Source: Sandaracinus amylolyticus (GTDB lineage: Bacteria; Myxococcota_A; Polyangia; Polyangiales; Sandaracinaceae). From it: 64,000 nucleotides of DNA. Shown here in pieces: positions 17,860-26,939 of the stretch. The translations under genes and the position numbers were made by a program. The stretch is taken from contig NZ_CP011125.1 in assembly GCF_000737325.1 (NCBI RefSeq), forward strand, positions 2,418,001-2,482,000, given 5' to 3'. Below the pieces are notes generated by a model. It saw only the letters and a list, made by a program, of their open reading frames with translations, was not told the DNA's origin and did no database searches. How positions within the stretch are numbered: position 1 is the stretch's first letter; every line of letters starts with the position of its first letter.

Positions 17860-19671
17860 TCAGCGCTGGAGTCGCCGGCGCCGAGCACGGATCACGATCA
17901 TGGCGCCGAGGACGAGCAGGAGCGCATTGCCGCGGATACGCGCACCACCTCCGACCGCGCAGCCCGAGCTGCGCTCGGTCGGCGGCGGCGCGCTCGCGTC
18001 GGCGGGAGCCCCCGCGTCGCGGGGCGCGCTCACGCGGAACGACGCGGTGGCCCAGTCGCTCGTGAACGCGCCGTCGGTCACGCGCACGCGCCAGACGTAG
18101 CTGCCCGGCGCGAGCGCCTCGGGAACGGGCCATGACGTCACGGCGGTGCCGCTCGGGAGATCCGCGACGCGCATGGGCGCGTCGAAGTCCGGCGACGTGT
18201 CGATCTCCAGCTCGTATCGCAGCGTGTCGCCGTCGTCGTCGATCGCGTTCGAGACGACGAGGTCCGGAGTCCGATCCTCGATGCTCGAGCCCGGCACCGG
18301 CGCGATCGGGATCGGCACCGAGGGCGCGCGGTTCGGTCGCACCGCGAGCGCGATCGATGCGTCGGTCGCGCCGCCGTCGTCGTCGATCACGCGCACCGCG
18401 ATGATCAGCTCGCGACCGCCGCGCGTGATCTGCGCCTCGGTCGGGCGCATGCGGACGCGATCGCGCTCGAGGGTCACGCCTTCGGGCGCCGAGACCAGCT
18501 CGAACGAGGTGCGATCGAGCGGCGAGGGATCCTGCGCGCGAAGCACGAGCTCGTGCGCCTCGCCGACGCGGAGCTCGAGGCGCTCGGGCAGATCGACGAA
18601 GGACGGCGCGACGTTCTCGACGCGGATCATCCAGTAGCGCCGGGTGCTCCGTCCGTCCGCGGTCGCTTCCGCACCGACGCGGATCAGGTCGGGACCATCC
18701 AGCGCGTCGGCGGGCACGCTGACCTCGCGCGTCGTGCCCATCGGGACGAGCTCGCCCGTGCCCGTCACGTCCCAGCTCCACGTCACGTCCGCGGGCAGCG
18801 CGGTGGCGCGCACGGGGATCGCCGCGCCCTCCGGCACGATCGTCGCGGCCTCGATCTGCACGCGAGGCGCGCCGGGCACGACCCAGTCGAAGTTGATGAC
18901 GTCGGGGATCAGCTCGTCCATGCCGACCATCACCTCGGGAGGCGGGCCCGACAGGACCTGCAGCGCGAGATCGCGCGCGCCCTCGAGCGTGCGCGACTTC
19001 GTCGCGAAGCGAACGAGCACGACGCGCTCGCCGGGGCCGATGCGCACGGTGCGCGAGATCATTCGCAGGAAGCCCTCGCGCGTGATCACACCGGGCACCG
19101 GCGGCGATGCCGAGCCCCACACGAGCCCGGTCATCTCCTCGATCCACGAGAAGCCGGACACCGACCACGCGTCGTCCGTGTCGACCATCGTGTCGCCGCT
19201 CGACGTCGCGAGCTGGTTCGCGGGAACGACCTCGTCGAGCGTGATCGCGAGGGGCTCGTCGCTGGTGTTCGTGATCACGTCGACGATGCGTGCGATCGAG
19301 GGCCCTTCCTCGGGCACGAACACGCTCCTGCGGATCTGCACGACACCGCTCCGCACGTCGGGCAGATCGATCTGGCGATCGCCGAGCGAGAACGTCGTCG
19401 CGGTGCCGTCCTGCCGGTACCAGAAGCGCGAGCCGTCGGAGCGCACGCCGAGCTCGAGGGTGCGCGTGTCCGAGCCGAACACGGAGAGCAGCGCGCCCGT
19501 GCCCTGGTTCGGATCGTCGCCGTACTCGCCGGGCACGTGATCGACGAAGAAGTAGAAGCCCTCTTCGGTCTGCATCCGATGGCCGGGCTGCGCGGCGGCG
19601 GGCGCGGCCACGCACGTCGCGAGCGTCGCGAGCGCGAGGGCTCGAGCGTGGGATCGAGTCGGCAGTCCCAT
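17860..19671 (-). CDS. MYXO-CTERM surface protein with Ig/cadherin-like domains
   Basis: A 603-residue exported protein, last gene of the six-gene minus-strand operon. It has a signal peptide (APAAAQ), an N-terminal half of unknown fold (about 30-255), and then Ig/cadherin-like beta-sandwich modules (IVPEGAAIPVRATAL; NVAPSFVDLPERLELRVGEAHELVLRA-type; RPNRAPSVPIPIAPVPGSS; DGDTLRYELEIDTS). The end is a MYXO-CTERM tail: SSGCAVGGG, a hydrophobic helix, then RARRRRLQR. That tail is known from myxobacteria as a sorting signal giving surface anchoring after cleavage by a myxosortase and lipid attachment at the Cys. It starts 14 bp after the upstream stop. Confidence 0.85.
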   Translation of the reverse strand: MGLPTRSHARALALATLATCVAAPAAAQPGHRMQTEEGFYFFVDHVPGEYGDDPNQGTGALLSVFGSDTRTLELGVRSDGSRFWYRQDGTATTFSLGDRQIDLPDVRSGVVQIRRSVFVPEEGPSIARIVDVITNTSDEPLAITLDEVVPANQLATSSGDTMVDTDDAWSVSGFSWIEEMTGLVWGSASPPVPGVITREGFLRMISRTVRIGPGERVVLVRFATKSRTLEGARDLALQVLSGPPPEVMVGMDELIPDVINFDWVVPGAPRVQIEAATIVPEGAAIPVRATALPADVTWSWDVTGTGELVPMGTTREVSVPADALDGPDLIRVGAEATADGRSTRRYWMIRVENVAPSFVDLPERLELRVGEAHELVLRAQDPSPLDRTSFELVSAPEGVTLERDRVRMRPTEAQITRGGRELIIAVRVIDDDGGATDASIALAVRPNRAPSVPIPIAPVPGSSIEDRTPDLVVSNAIDDDGDTLRYELEIDTSPDFDAPMRVADLPSGTAVTSWPVPEALAPGSYVWRVRVTDGAFTSDWATASFRVSAPRDAGAPADASAPPPTERSSGCAVGGGARIRGNALLLVLGAMIVIRARRRRLQR

Positions 19672-19685
19672 CGTGGCTCTCTCCG

Positions 19686-21884
19686 TCAGATCGGATCGAC
19701 GAACACGTCGAGCCGGAAGTCGGTCTCTTGATAGCCCTGCACCGCGAGGAAGTACGTGCCCGGCGGGAGCACGCGATCGAGCGCGCGCGGCACGCAGTCG
19801 GTGATCGCCGTGGCGCAGTCGCTCTCGAGCAGCCCCATCGTCACGGGGTTGAACGGGTCGAGCGACTCGACCAGCGCGGTCACCGCGCTCTCGCGATCGA
19901 GCGTGAGCCGGTAGAGCGCGTCCCTGCCGGCCCAGCACGCCTCGACGTCGTCGGCGAAGCCGTAGAGCGTGTCCATGCGCGATGCGCCGTCGCCGATCTC
20001 GAGCGCGTCCTGGCACCGATCGTTCTCGGGCCGCGGGGTCGGCGGCAGGAGCGTCGCGCGCGCGTGGATCGGCTGGTGGTACCCGCCGGCGCGGGCGATC
20101 ACGAAGTAGTCGCCGGGCGGGACGCTGCGGAGGAGCGGCGGCCCGTAGGCGCGCGGCGTCTCGAGGCAGAGGAGCTCGGAAGCGACGCTCCCGCAGTCGG
20201 CCTGCACGAAGAGGTGCGCGTTGTCGCCGATCCAGTCGACGTCGAGCATCACGTCCGACGTGGTCTCGACCTCGAAGCGGAAGACCGCGTCGGGGTAGAA
20301 GAGGGTGCCGACGCCACCGCAATTCGAGAGGTAATCCGGCTCGAACCGCGTGCCGTGCGAGCCCGAGCCGACGAGGCGTCGCGGCTCCAGCGTGGCCGTG
20401 CGATTCGTGATGTCGACGGCGGTGCCGCACGCGTCGCCCTCGAGCCGCGGGACCGGCTCGGTGATCGTCGCGCGCAGCTCGTACGTCGGGTAGCTCTGCC
20501 GCCGCTCGATGACGACGAAGTAGTCGCCCGCGGCGAGCGGCGCGTAGCGGAGCCGCGAGACGCCCTGGTCCTCGAAGAGCGGATCCTGCTGCGCGTCGGG
20601 CATCGCGCAGCCGAGCGACGTGCTCGCGTCGTCGCAGGTGCGTCGCACCTCGAGCGTCACGCCGCGGTACACGATCGGCGTCATCCCGAGGCTCGCCTCG
20701 AGCACCACGTCCATCGGTCGATCGAGGTGGAGTCGATGCACGACCTCGGGGAGCGCGCCCGCCTCGCCGCACGTGGTCGTGAGGTCGTCGTCGTAGAGCG
20801 CGAAGTCACCGGCGATCACGGTGGAGGCCGTGATGTCGACGAGCTCGGCGTCGCAACGATCCCCGCGGACCGGCGTGCCGGGCGCGGTGATCGAGAGCTC
20901 CACGCCGAACGCGACGGGCACCCCGGTGGCGACGCGGATGACGTACTCGCCCGCGGCGAGCGCGGGCTCGTCGACGACGATCGCACCGGCTCCGCCGTTG
21001 TTCGCGCAGCGGACGTCGCGCGCGGGATCGGGGTCGGCGCAGTCGGTGCGGAGGCGCAGGGAGACGGTCGCGTCGACCGGCGTCCAGACCGCGACGCGGA
21101 CGCGTCGCGGCGCGTCGATGCGGAACGCGTAGAACGCGTCGGTGCCCAGCTCCGAGCAGCTCGACGTGCCGTCCGCGGCGAGGCCGGCCGTGGTCCCGGA
21201 GTACGAGCCGGAGCCCGGCAGGGCGCGCGCGGTCGCGCAGGTGTCGTTCGTCGCGACGCAGCTCGCCTGCGCGTAGTCGCGCAGACCGTCGCAGTCGTCG
21301 TCGATGAAGTTGTCGCAGATCTCCTCGCGCGCGGGGCCGATCGAGTCGAGCGCGTCGTTGCAGTCGTCGCCGCCGCAGCGCGCGTCGACCGCGCCGTCCG
21401 CGTCGGCGTCGCGCAGCACGGTGGTCGAGCCGCAGCCCGTCGCGGGATCGCACGTGTCGACCGTGCACGGATCTCCGTCGCTGCAGTCGAGCAGCGCGGG
21501 CGCCGGGAGACAGCCGAGATCGGCGGAGCAGACCTCGCGGCCGTTGCAGGCGTCGTCGTCCTGGCAGCGCTCGGCGTCGGGCCCGAACACGCAGCTGCGC
21601 GCGGCCTCGACGCACACGTCGTCGGTGCACTCGTGCGCGTCGACGCACGGCGCGGTGCCCGCCTCGCAGCGACCCTCGACGCACGCCTCCTCGCCGTTGC
21701 AGAAGCAGCCGTCGCTGCACTCCGCGGCGATCGTGCACGCGGCGCCGACCGTCGCGCCGGGCGCGTCGCACGTCGCGGGCGGAGGCGCGTCGGGCAGCGC
21801 GCCCGCGTCGGCGAGCGGAGCGGGACCGGGCTCGCCGCACGCGGCGAGGATCAGAGCGATCGAGATCGACCAGCGCTTCGTCAT
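19686..21884 (-). CDS. Cys-rich MopE-like lipoprotein with PPC-like repeats (copy 1)
   Basis: A 732-residue lipoprotein (ILAAC-G lipobox). Residues about 38-165 form a Cys-rich region with CFCNGEEACVEGRCEAG and CSDGDPCTVDTCDPATG motifs, then a MopE-like putative metal-binding motif (GGDDCNDALDSIG... EICDNFIDDDCDG). The remaining 520 residues are about five repeats of a PPC-like beta-sandwich module, each ending in LAAGEYVIRVA / VPPGDYFVIARA-type strands. It is clearly a paralogue of the next gene upstream and overlaps its stop by 4 bp (ATGA). The Asp-rich motif suggests calcium or copper binding; function unknown. Confidence 0.8.
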   Translation of the reverse strand: MTKRWSISIALILAACGEPGPAPLADAGALPDAPPPATCDAPGATVGAACTIAAECSDGCFCNGEEACVEGRCEAGTAPCVDAHECTDDVCVEAARSCVFGPDAERCQDDDACNGREVCSADLGCLPAPALLDCSDGDPCTVDTCDPATGCGSTTVLRDADADGAVDARCGGDDCNDALDSIGPAREEICDNFIDDDCDGLRDYAQASCVATNDTCATARALPGSGSYSGTTAGLAADGTSSCSELGTDAFYAFRIDAPRRVRVAVWTPVDATVSLRLRTDCADPDPARDVRCANNGGAGAIVVDEPALAAGEYVIRVATGVPVAFGVELSITAPGTPVRGDRCDAELVDITASTVIAGDFALYDDDLTTTCGEAGALPEVVHRLHLDRPMDVVLEASLGMTPIVYRGVTLEVRRTCDDASTSLGCAMPDAQQDPLFEDQGVSRLRYAPLAAGDYFVVIERRQSYPTYELRATITEPVPRLEGDACGTAVDITNRTATLEPRRLVGSGSHGTRFEPDYLSNCGGVGTLFYPDAVFRFEVETTSDVMLDVDWIGDNAHLFVQADCGSVASELLCLETPRAYGPPLLRSVPPGDYFVIARAGGYHQPIHARATLLPPTPRPENDRCQDALEIGDGASRMDTLYGFADDVEACWAGRDALYRLTLDRESAVTALVESLDPFNPVTMGLLESDCATAITDCVPRALDRVLPPGTYFLAVQGYQETDFRLDVFVDPI

Positions 21885-24037
21885 CGCGGCTCCGTCGTCT
21901 GCACGCGCAGTCGCGCGGCCGGGATCGCAGCGGGGTCGCCCTCGAGCATCACGAGGTGCTCGCCCGCCTCGAGCGTCTCCTCGAACACGATCGTGCCGTC
22001 CGCCTGCGCCTCGGCCGTGCGGCAGGTGGGCGTGATGTCGTCGCAACGATCGAGGACGCCGAGGGTGATCGGGCCCGCGCCCTCTTCGGGCGTCACGAAG
22101 AAGAGCACGCGGCGGCGCGCGCTCAGCGCGAGCCGATAGAACGCGTCGGCGTCGGGGCGCTCGTGGCCGCAGCGTCGGTCGTCGCGATATGCGGTGAGCT
22201 CGACGCGCGCGGCCCTGCCCGGCTCGAGCGCTACGGCGCCGGCGCAGACGTCGTTCGCGCGCGCGCTCGCGGGCGCTTCGGTGTCGAGCCTGACCTCGAC
22301 GGGCCCGGTGTTCTCCATGCACGAGATCGCCGCGAAGTGCTCGCCCGCGGGCACCGACGGCACGCGCAGCACGCCCGTCCTGCGGCATGCGAGCGCGCCG
22401 CGCGTGCTGCAGTCGTCGGTGATCGTCACGGCGCAGGGCGGACCCCAGCTGCTGCTCGCGCCGACGATCACGTCGCGCGCCTCCGCGAGCGTGAAGCGGA
22501 CGAAGAGATCGTCGGCGGGACGGATCGTCGGGTCCTCGCACGCCGCGCCGAGCTCGTAGCCGAAGGGGAGCGGATCGATCGTCGTGGGCACGCCCTCCGC
22601 GAGCTCGACCGCGCGGGCGCAGACGTCGCCGTCGTGCGCCTCGCCGGAGACGGGCTCGATCGTGACGTCGACGTCCAGCGAGACCGCCGTGGGATCGGTG
22701 CGCGCGTCCTCGACGACGATCCAGTGCTCGCCCGCCGGCAGCGCGCGCAGCGTGAGCGCGCCCGCGCCGCACCCGCGCACGTCGTCGTCGCGACCTTCGT
22801 CGCCGCACACCGAGGTCACCGCGACGCGCGCGTTCTCGCCCTCGATGTGCACGTCGCGCGGCGCATCGAGCACCAGCCGGTACACGGCATCCACGCCGCC
22901 GCGATCGCCGAAGCGGCAGTGGTCGGCGATGTCGGCGCGCAGATCGAGCAGCGGCAACGAGTACGTGCCCGACGCGGTGATCGTGCGCGGGGCCTCGCAG
23001 CCGTCGCCCTCGATCGCATCGACGGGCGCCTCGATCTCGACCGAGAGCTCGAACGGGCCGCGTCCCGCGACCGACGTGACCACGAGCGCGTAGTCACCCG
23101 CCGCGAGGCGCCGCGCCCGGAGCACGGTCGGCGCGTCCGGCGCGCGACACGCGAGCGGCGCGCCCTCGGGCATCGCGCACTGGTCCCAGGGACGCAGCGC
23201 GAGCGCGACCGCCGTCGTCAGCGGGTCGTCGGGCGTGACGCTCGCGGCGCTCACGGACAGATCGCGCTCGGCCGGGAGGCGCACGCGGTAGACCACGTCG
23301 CCGGGCTCGTTCCCGCCGACGACGCACGGCGAGGGCACGTCGAGCGCCGCGCCGAGCGTCGTGCCGAGCAGCGTCGTCGACGCGCTGATCACGCGCGCGT
23401 CGTCGCAGCCGTCGTTCGTCGCGGGGCACGACTCGAGCGCGTCGGAGCTGCCGTTGCAGTCGTCGTCGAGCTCGTTGCCGCACACCTCGGGCGCGCCGGG
23501 ATGGCGGCTCGCTCCGGTGCTCGGCGCGTCGTCGCAGTCGGTGCCGCCGCACAGCTGGTCGACGAAGCCGTCGTCGTCGCGATCGGCGAGCTCGTGCTCG
23601 CACTCGCCCTCACCGGTGCACGAGTCGACGGTGCAGTCGTCGCCGTCGTCGCAGGGATCGGGGCCGGGCACGCAGCCGCGCGTCAGCTCGCAGATCTCGA
23701 TGCCGTTACAGGGATCGCCGTCGTCGCACTCGATGTCGGCGGCGGTCGCGGCGCACGCGTCGGTCGCCGGGTCGCAGGCGTCCAGCGTGCACGCGACACC
23801 GTCGTCGCACGCCGCGCGCTCGCCCGCGCTGCACACGCCCTCGACGCAGCGCTCGACGCCGTTGCAGAAGCAGCCGTCGTCGCAGGGCGCGTCCTCGGAG
23901 CAGAGCTGGCCGAGGGTGAGCCCGGGCGCGACGCACGCGCGCTGACCGCCGTCGTCCATCGTCGCCGGAGGATCGCCGTCGCCGCACGCGAGGCTGCACG
24001 CGATCGCGAGCGCGCCGATCAGCTTCGTCGTCCTCAT
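21881..24037 (-). CDS. Cys-rich MopE-like lipoprotein with PPC-like repeats (copy 2)
   Basis: A 718-residue paralogue of the downstream gene with the same order of parts: lipobox (CSLAC-G), Cys-rich repeats (GCFCNGVERCVEGVCSAG, CDDGVACTLDACDPATDAC, CDDGDDCTVDSC), MopE motif (CGGTDCDDAPSTG... VCGNELDDDCNG), then PPC-like modules with LPAGEHWIVVED / VPAGEHFAAISC strands. The ATG at 24037 was chosen because AGGAG sits 8 bp upstream; it shares one base with the preceding TGA. Tandem duplication inside one operon suggests two related binding subunits. Confidence 0.8.
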   Translation of the reverse strand: MRTTKLIGALAIACSLACGDGDPPATMDDGGQRACVAPGLTLGQLCSEDAPCDDGCFCNGVERCVEGVCSAGERAACDDGVACTLDACDPATDACAATAADIECDDGDPCNGIEICELTRGCVPGPDPCDDGDDCTVDSCTGEGECEHELADRDDDGFVDQLCGGTDCDDAPSTGASRHPGAPEVCGNELDDDCNGSSDALESCPATNDGCDDARVISASTTLLGTTLGAALDVPSPCVVGGNEPGDVVYRVRLPAERDLSVSAASVTPDDPLTTAVALALRPWDQCAMPEGAPLACRAPDAPTVLRARRLAAGDYALVVTSVAGRGPFELSVEIEAPVDAIEGDGCEAPRTITASGTYSLPLLDLRADIADHCRFGDRGGVDAVYRLVLDAPRDVHIEGENARVAVTSVCGDEGRDDDVRGCGAGALTLRALPAGEHWIVVEDARTDPTAVSLDVDVTIEPVSGEAHDGDVCARAVELAEGVPTTIDPLPFGYELGAACEDPTIRPADDLFVRFTLAEARDVIVGASSSWGPPCAVTITDDCSTRGALACRRTGVLRVPSVPAGEHFAAISCMENTGPVEVRLDTEAPASARANDVCAGAVALEPGRAARVELTAYRDDRRCGHERPDADAFYRLALSARRRVLFFVTPEEGAGPITLGVLDRCDDITPTCRTAEAQADGTIVFEETLEAGEHLVMLEGDPAAIPAARLRVQTTEPR

Positions 24038-25122
24038 CACCACCGCTCCTGCGCGCATCCGAACGAGCCGATCAGCGCCGCTTCACCGCGCCGCACGCGC
24101 TCGCAGCGCGTGGCGTCCGTGAGCACCACGTGCGCTCCGTCGTCACCCAGCCGCGCGTGGCCGCCGGGACGGCCCGGCGTGACGATGCGGAGGCGCTCGA
24201 TCGAGCCGTCGTCGCGGCGCAGCCCGAGGTTGATCAGCTCGAGATCGCGCGCGCTCGGTGGGCTCGTCCACGGGAGATCGAACGAGCACGACTCGCCGAG
24301 CAAGCGCTCGGCCTCGTCGAGCCCCGCGCGCACGAACAGGAACTGGCAGCAGGCTTCGATCGGCGTGTCCCAGCGGCAGGTCGCTGCGCATCCTTCGAAG
24401 CTCGGCGCGCCGCCGTTCGCCGCGAGCACCGAGAGGTCGCCGCGATCGCCGCCGAGCGAGATCGTCACCGTCGGTTGCTGCTGTTGCGTCGCGCGCTCGC
24501 GCACCAGGCGCACCAGGCGATCGGGCACGCCGGGCCCGTCGGGATGGCACGTGTCGAGGCCGTCGGTGAGGAGCACGATGCCGCGCGGCTCCGCGGACGG
24601 CAGTCGATCGAGCAGCGCGAAGCCCGACTCCACCGCGGCGGTGAGCGGCGTCTCGCTGCTGAACGGCAGCTCACCCAGCGCGCCGACGAGCTGCGCGCGC
24701 TGCTCGGCGGAGAGCGGCGCGATCGCGACCGTCGGCTCGAGCGGTGTCGCGCATCCGGTCGTGTGCTCCGGGAAGCGAACGAGCCCGACCTCGAGCTCGG
24801 CGGGCGCGTCCTCGATCCACGACGCGATGCCTTCCTGCAGCTCCTCCCAGCGCGTCGCCTCGCGACCGTCGAGCTGCATGCTCACCGACTGATCGACGAG
24901 CAGCAGCAGCGAGCCCACGGTGCTCTCCAGCGGCGAGACCCACGCGGCGCACGACGAGCTCGGATCGAACGGATCTTCGGGACCGGCGTCGCGCGCGTCG
25001 CCCGCATCCGGTCGCGCGGGCACGTCGGGCGGAGGCCCGCCGTCGGTCTCGGGAGGCGTGCGTCCGGTGCACGCGATCATCGCCGCGAGCGCGGCGATCG
25101 GGATGGCGAGTCGGGCGCTCAT
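24037..25122 (-). CDS. VWA-domain lipoprotein
   Basis: A 361-residue lipoprotein (MIAC-T lipobox) with a Pro/Asp linker and a von Willebrand factor A domain at about 70-240. The metal-ion-dependent adhesion site is visible: DQSVS in LLLLVDQSVSMQLDG, the Thr in SSETPLTAAVE, and the Asp in VLLTDGLDTC. A C-terminal region of about 100 residues has several Cys (CAATCRWDTPIEACCQFLF). VWA domains bind protein ligands through a divalent metal, fitting a surface adhesion or assembly role. Overlaps on both sides (ATGA and TGATG) tie it to its neighbours. Confidence 0.85.
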   Translation of the reverse strand: MSARLAIPIAALAAMIACTGRTPPETDGGPPPDVPARPDAGDARDAGPEDPFDPSSSCAAWVSPLESTVGSLLLLVDQSVSMQLDGREATRWEELQEGIASWIEDAPAELEVGLVRFPEHTTGCATPLEPTVAIAPLSAEQRAQLVGALGELPFSSETPLTAAVESGFALLDRLPSAEPRGIVLLTDGLDTCHPDGPGVPDRLVRLVRERATQQQQPTVTISLGGDRGDLSVLAANGGAPSFEGCAATCRWDTPIEACCQFLFVRAGLDEAERLLGESCSFDLPWTSPPSARDLELINLGLRRDDGSIERLRIVTPGRPGGHARLGDDGAHVVLTDATRCERVRRGEAALIGSFGCAQERW

Positions 25123-26939
25123 TCGAGATCCACCGTCTCCAGGTCGAGGCCAGCCGGGTACGCGTACGACGTGTAGCGAGCGAGCCCGAACACGAGCGCG
25201 CCGATGCGCGCTTCGGGATCGGCCGCGACGAGCGTGTGGATGCCGCCGGAGATCGGGAACGTCGCGACCTGCTCGTCGCCGATGCTGCGGAACGGCACCT
25301 CGAGCGGCGCGCCGTCGAGCAGGATGCCGACGTCGCGTGCGCGCACGACGGTGAGATAGCTCTGCCCGTCGAGCGTCGAGCGGTACGTCTCGGGCGCGAC
25401 GAACGTGTAGTCGGCGCGGTACTGCTCGCGCGGCACCAGCATCGTGAGCGCGGGATCGCCGACCGGCGTCTCGGGCTCGGCGTAGCCCGCGCCGAGCGTG
25501 AGCACCGAGACCTGCACCGGATGCGTCGCCTCGATCGAGAAGGGACCTCGCACGACGAGATCGCGGTGCTCGCGGCTCGGCAGCGCGAACGTCGCGCCGT
25601 CGACCGGCGGAGGGTCGAACGTGATCTCGGTGTCGTGCGCGCTCGCGACGATGCGCACGAGGTTCGCGGTGTCGACGCCCGGCTGCACGAGCGCGCTCGC
25701 GCGGAACGAGCGACCCCACGCGCGCACGGGAGCGAGCTGCTCCTCGACGTGATCGCAGGCAGGCGCGTAGAACGGCGCGTACAGGCAGGGGTGCGTGGCG
25801 AAGACGGCGAGGGGGCCGTCGGCCTCGATGCTCGAGCCGGTGAGGTCGTGCGCGGGGTCGTCGCACGCGATCGCGTTCGAGCCGAGCACCGAGCGCGCGC
25901 CGTCGCGCCCCGCGCCGCACGGAGGCGGCCGCTTCGCGAACACCTGCACGACCTCGCCGCGCGCGAGCTCGAGCTCGAGCACGTCGCCGACGGTCAGCGC
26001 GGGCCAGCGCCCCGAGCGCTCGGCCTCGATCGGCGCGCGCAGGTGCATGCGCACCCGCACCGGGTCCGGGCTCACGCCCACGAGCGCGATCGCGCCCGTC
26101 CACTGCACCACGCCCGCGAGCGGATCGAGCACGTTGAACGGCGCGAACGAGAGCCCGACGTAGCGGCCCGCGAGCGCGTGCACCGGCAGGAGCAGCGACG
26201 CGTCGTTCGAGTGGCTGAACGTCGTGCCCGCCGAGGTCGCGTACTCGTAGGGATTGAACTGCGTCACCACGACCGGCCGATCCGCGATGACGCGGTACGC
26301 CGCGTCCGGGCTCGCGATGCTCTCGGCCTGCTCGCCGACCCACGCCGACTCGGTCCACGGAAGCGTGACGACCTCGAGGTCTCCCGCCGCCACGTCGAGC
26401 GAGCGCACGTCGTCGCCGCCGCGCTGGATGCGCACGTGGGCGGGCGCCGCGCCGGGGTTCGCGATCGAGATACGGAAGGTGAACGTCGACAGATCGAGGA
26501 GGTGGTTGCCGAGCGGGGCCGCGAAGTACTCGCAGCCGATGTACCCGTTGCGACGCTCGGCGATCGCGCACTCGTCGCCGCAGTCGCCGTTGCCGCTGCA
26601 GACCGAGCCCCAGTCGGCGCAGTCGCGCACGTGCGTGTAGCCGCTCCCGTCGGGCAGACACACCTCGGAGCGATTGCCGTCGCAGCGCCGCTGGCCCGGC
26701 ACGCACGCGACGCAGCCGAGCGACGCGCTGCACGCTTCGTCGCAGTGCGTCTCGTCCTCGCGCGTCCGACCGTCCGCGCCGCAGCGGTAGTGGACGAGGC
26801 CCTCGCATCGCAGCGTGTCGGGCTCGCCGCAGATGGACTCGGGCGCGTCGCCGGCGCCGGCATCGCGCCCCGGCGGGCGCGGCTCGTCGCTGCACCCGAC
26901 GAGCGCGATCGCGAGCGCGAGCACGCACACGCGGATCAT
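25119..26939 (-). CDS. IgGFc-binding-like N-terminal domain lipoprotein
   Basis: A 606-residue lipoprotein (LVGC-S lipobox). Residues 35-125 are Cys-rich (LRCEGLVHYRCGADGRT, GQRRCDGNRSEVCLPDGSGY). The main body (130-606) resembles the IgGFc-binding protein N-terminal family seen in many myxobacterial and Bacteroidota surface proteins: NPGAAPAHVRI, RPVVVTQFNPYEYATSAG, FSHSNDASLLLPVHAL, VFATHPCLYAPFYAPACDHVEEQL. The domain is associated with protein or mucin binding in animals; in bacteria its role is unknown. The start overlaps the previous stop (ATGA). Confidence 0.8.
   Translation of the reverse strand: MIRVCVLALAIALVGCSDEPRPPGRDAGAGDAPESICGEPDTLRCEGLVHYRCGADGRTREDETHCDEACSASLGCVACVPGQRRCDGNRSEVCLPDGSGYTHVRDCADWGSVCSGNGDCGDECAIAERRNGYIGCEYFAAPLGNHLLDLSTFTFRISIANPGAAPAHVRIQRGGDDVRSLDVAAGDLEVVTLPWTESAWVGEQAESIASPDAAYRVIADRPVVVTQFNPYEYATSAGTTFSHSNDASLLLPVHALAGRYVGLSFAPFNVLDPLAGVVQWTGAIALVGVSPDPVRVRMHLRAPIEAERSGRWPALTVGDVLELELARGEVVQVFAKRPPPCGAGRDGARSVLGSNAIACDDPAHDLTGSSIEADGPLAVFATHPCLYAPFYAPACDHVEEQLAPVRAWGRSFRASALVQPGVDTANLVRIVASAHDTEITFDPPPVDGATFALPSREHRDLVVRGPFSIEATHPVQVSVLTLGAGYAEPETPVGDPALTMLVPREQYRADYTFVAPETYRSTLDGQSYLTVVRARDVGILLDGAPLEVPFRSIGDEQVATFPISGGIHTLVAADPEARIGALVFGLARYTSYAYPAGLDLETVDLE

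Noticed and set aside
23094-23603. Additional minus-strand frame inside the MopE-like gene
   Set aside because: Arg-rich shadow of the Asp/Cys-rich coding frame, with no start signal.
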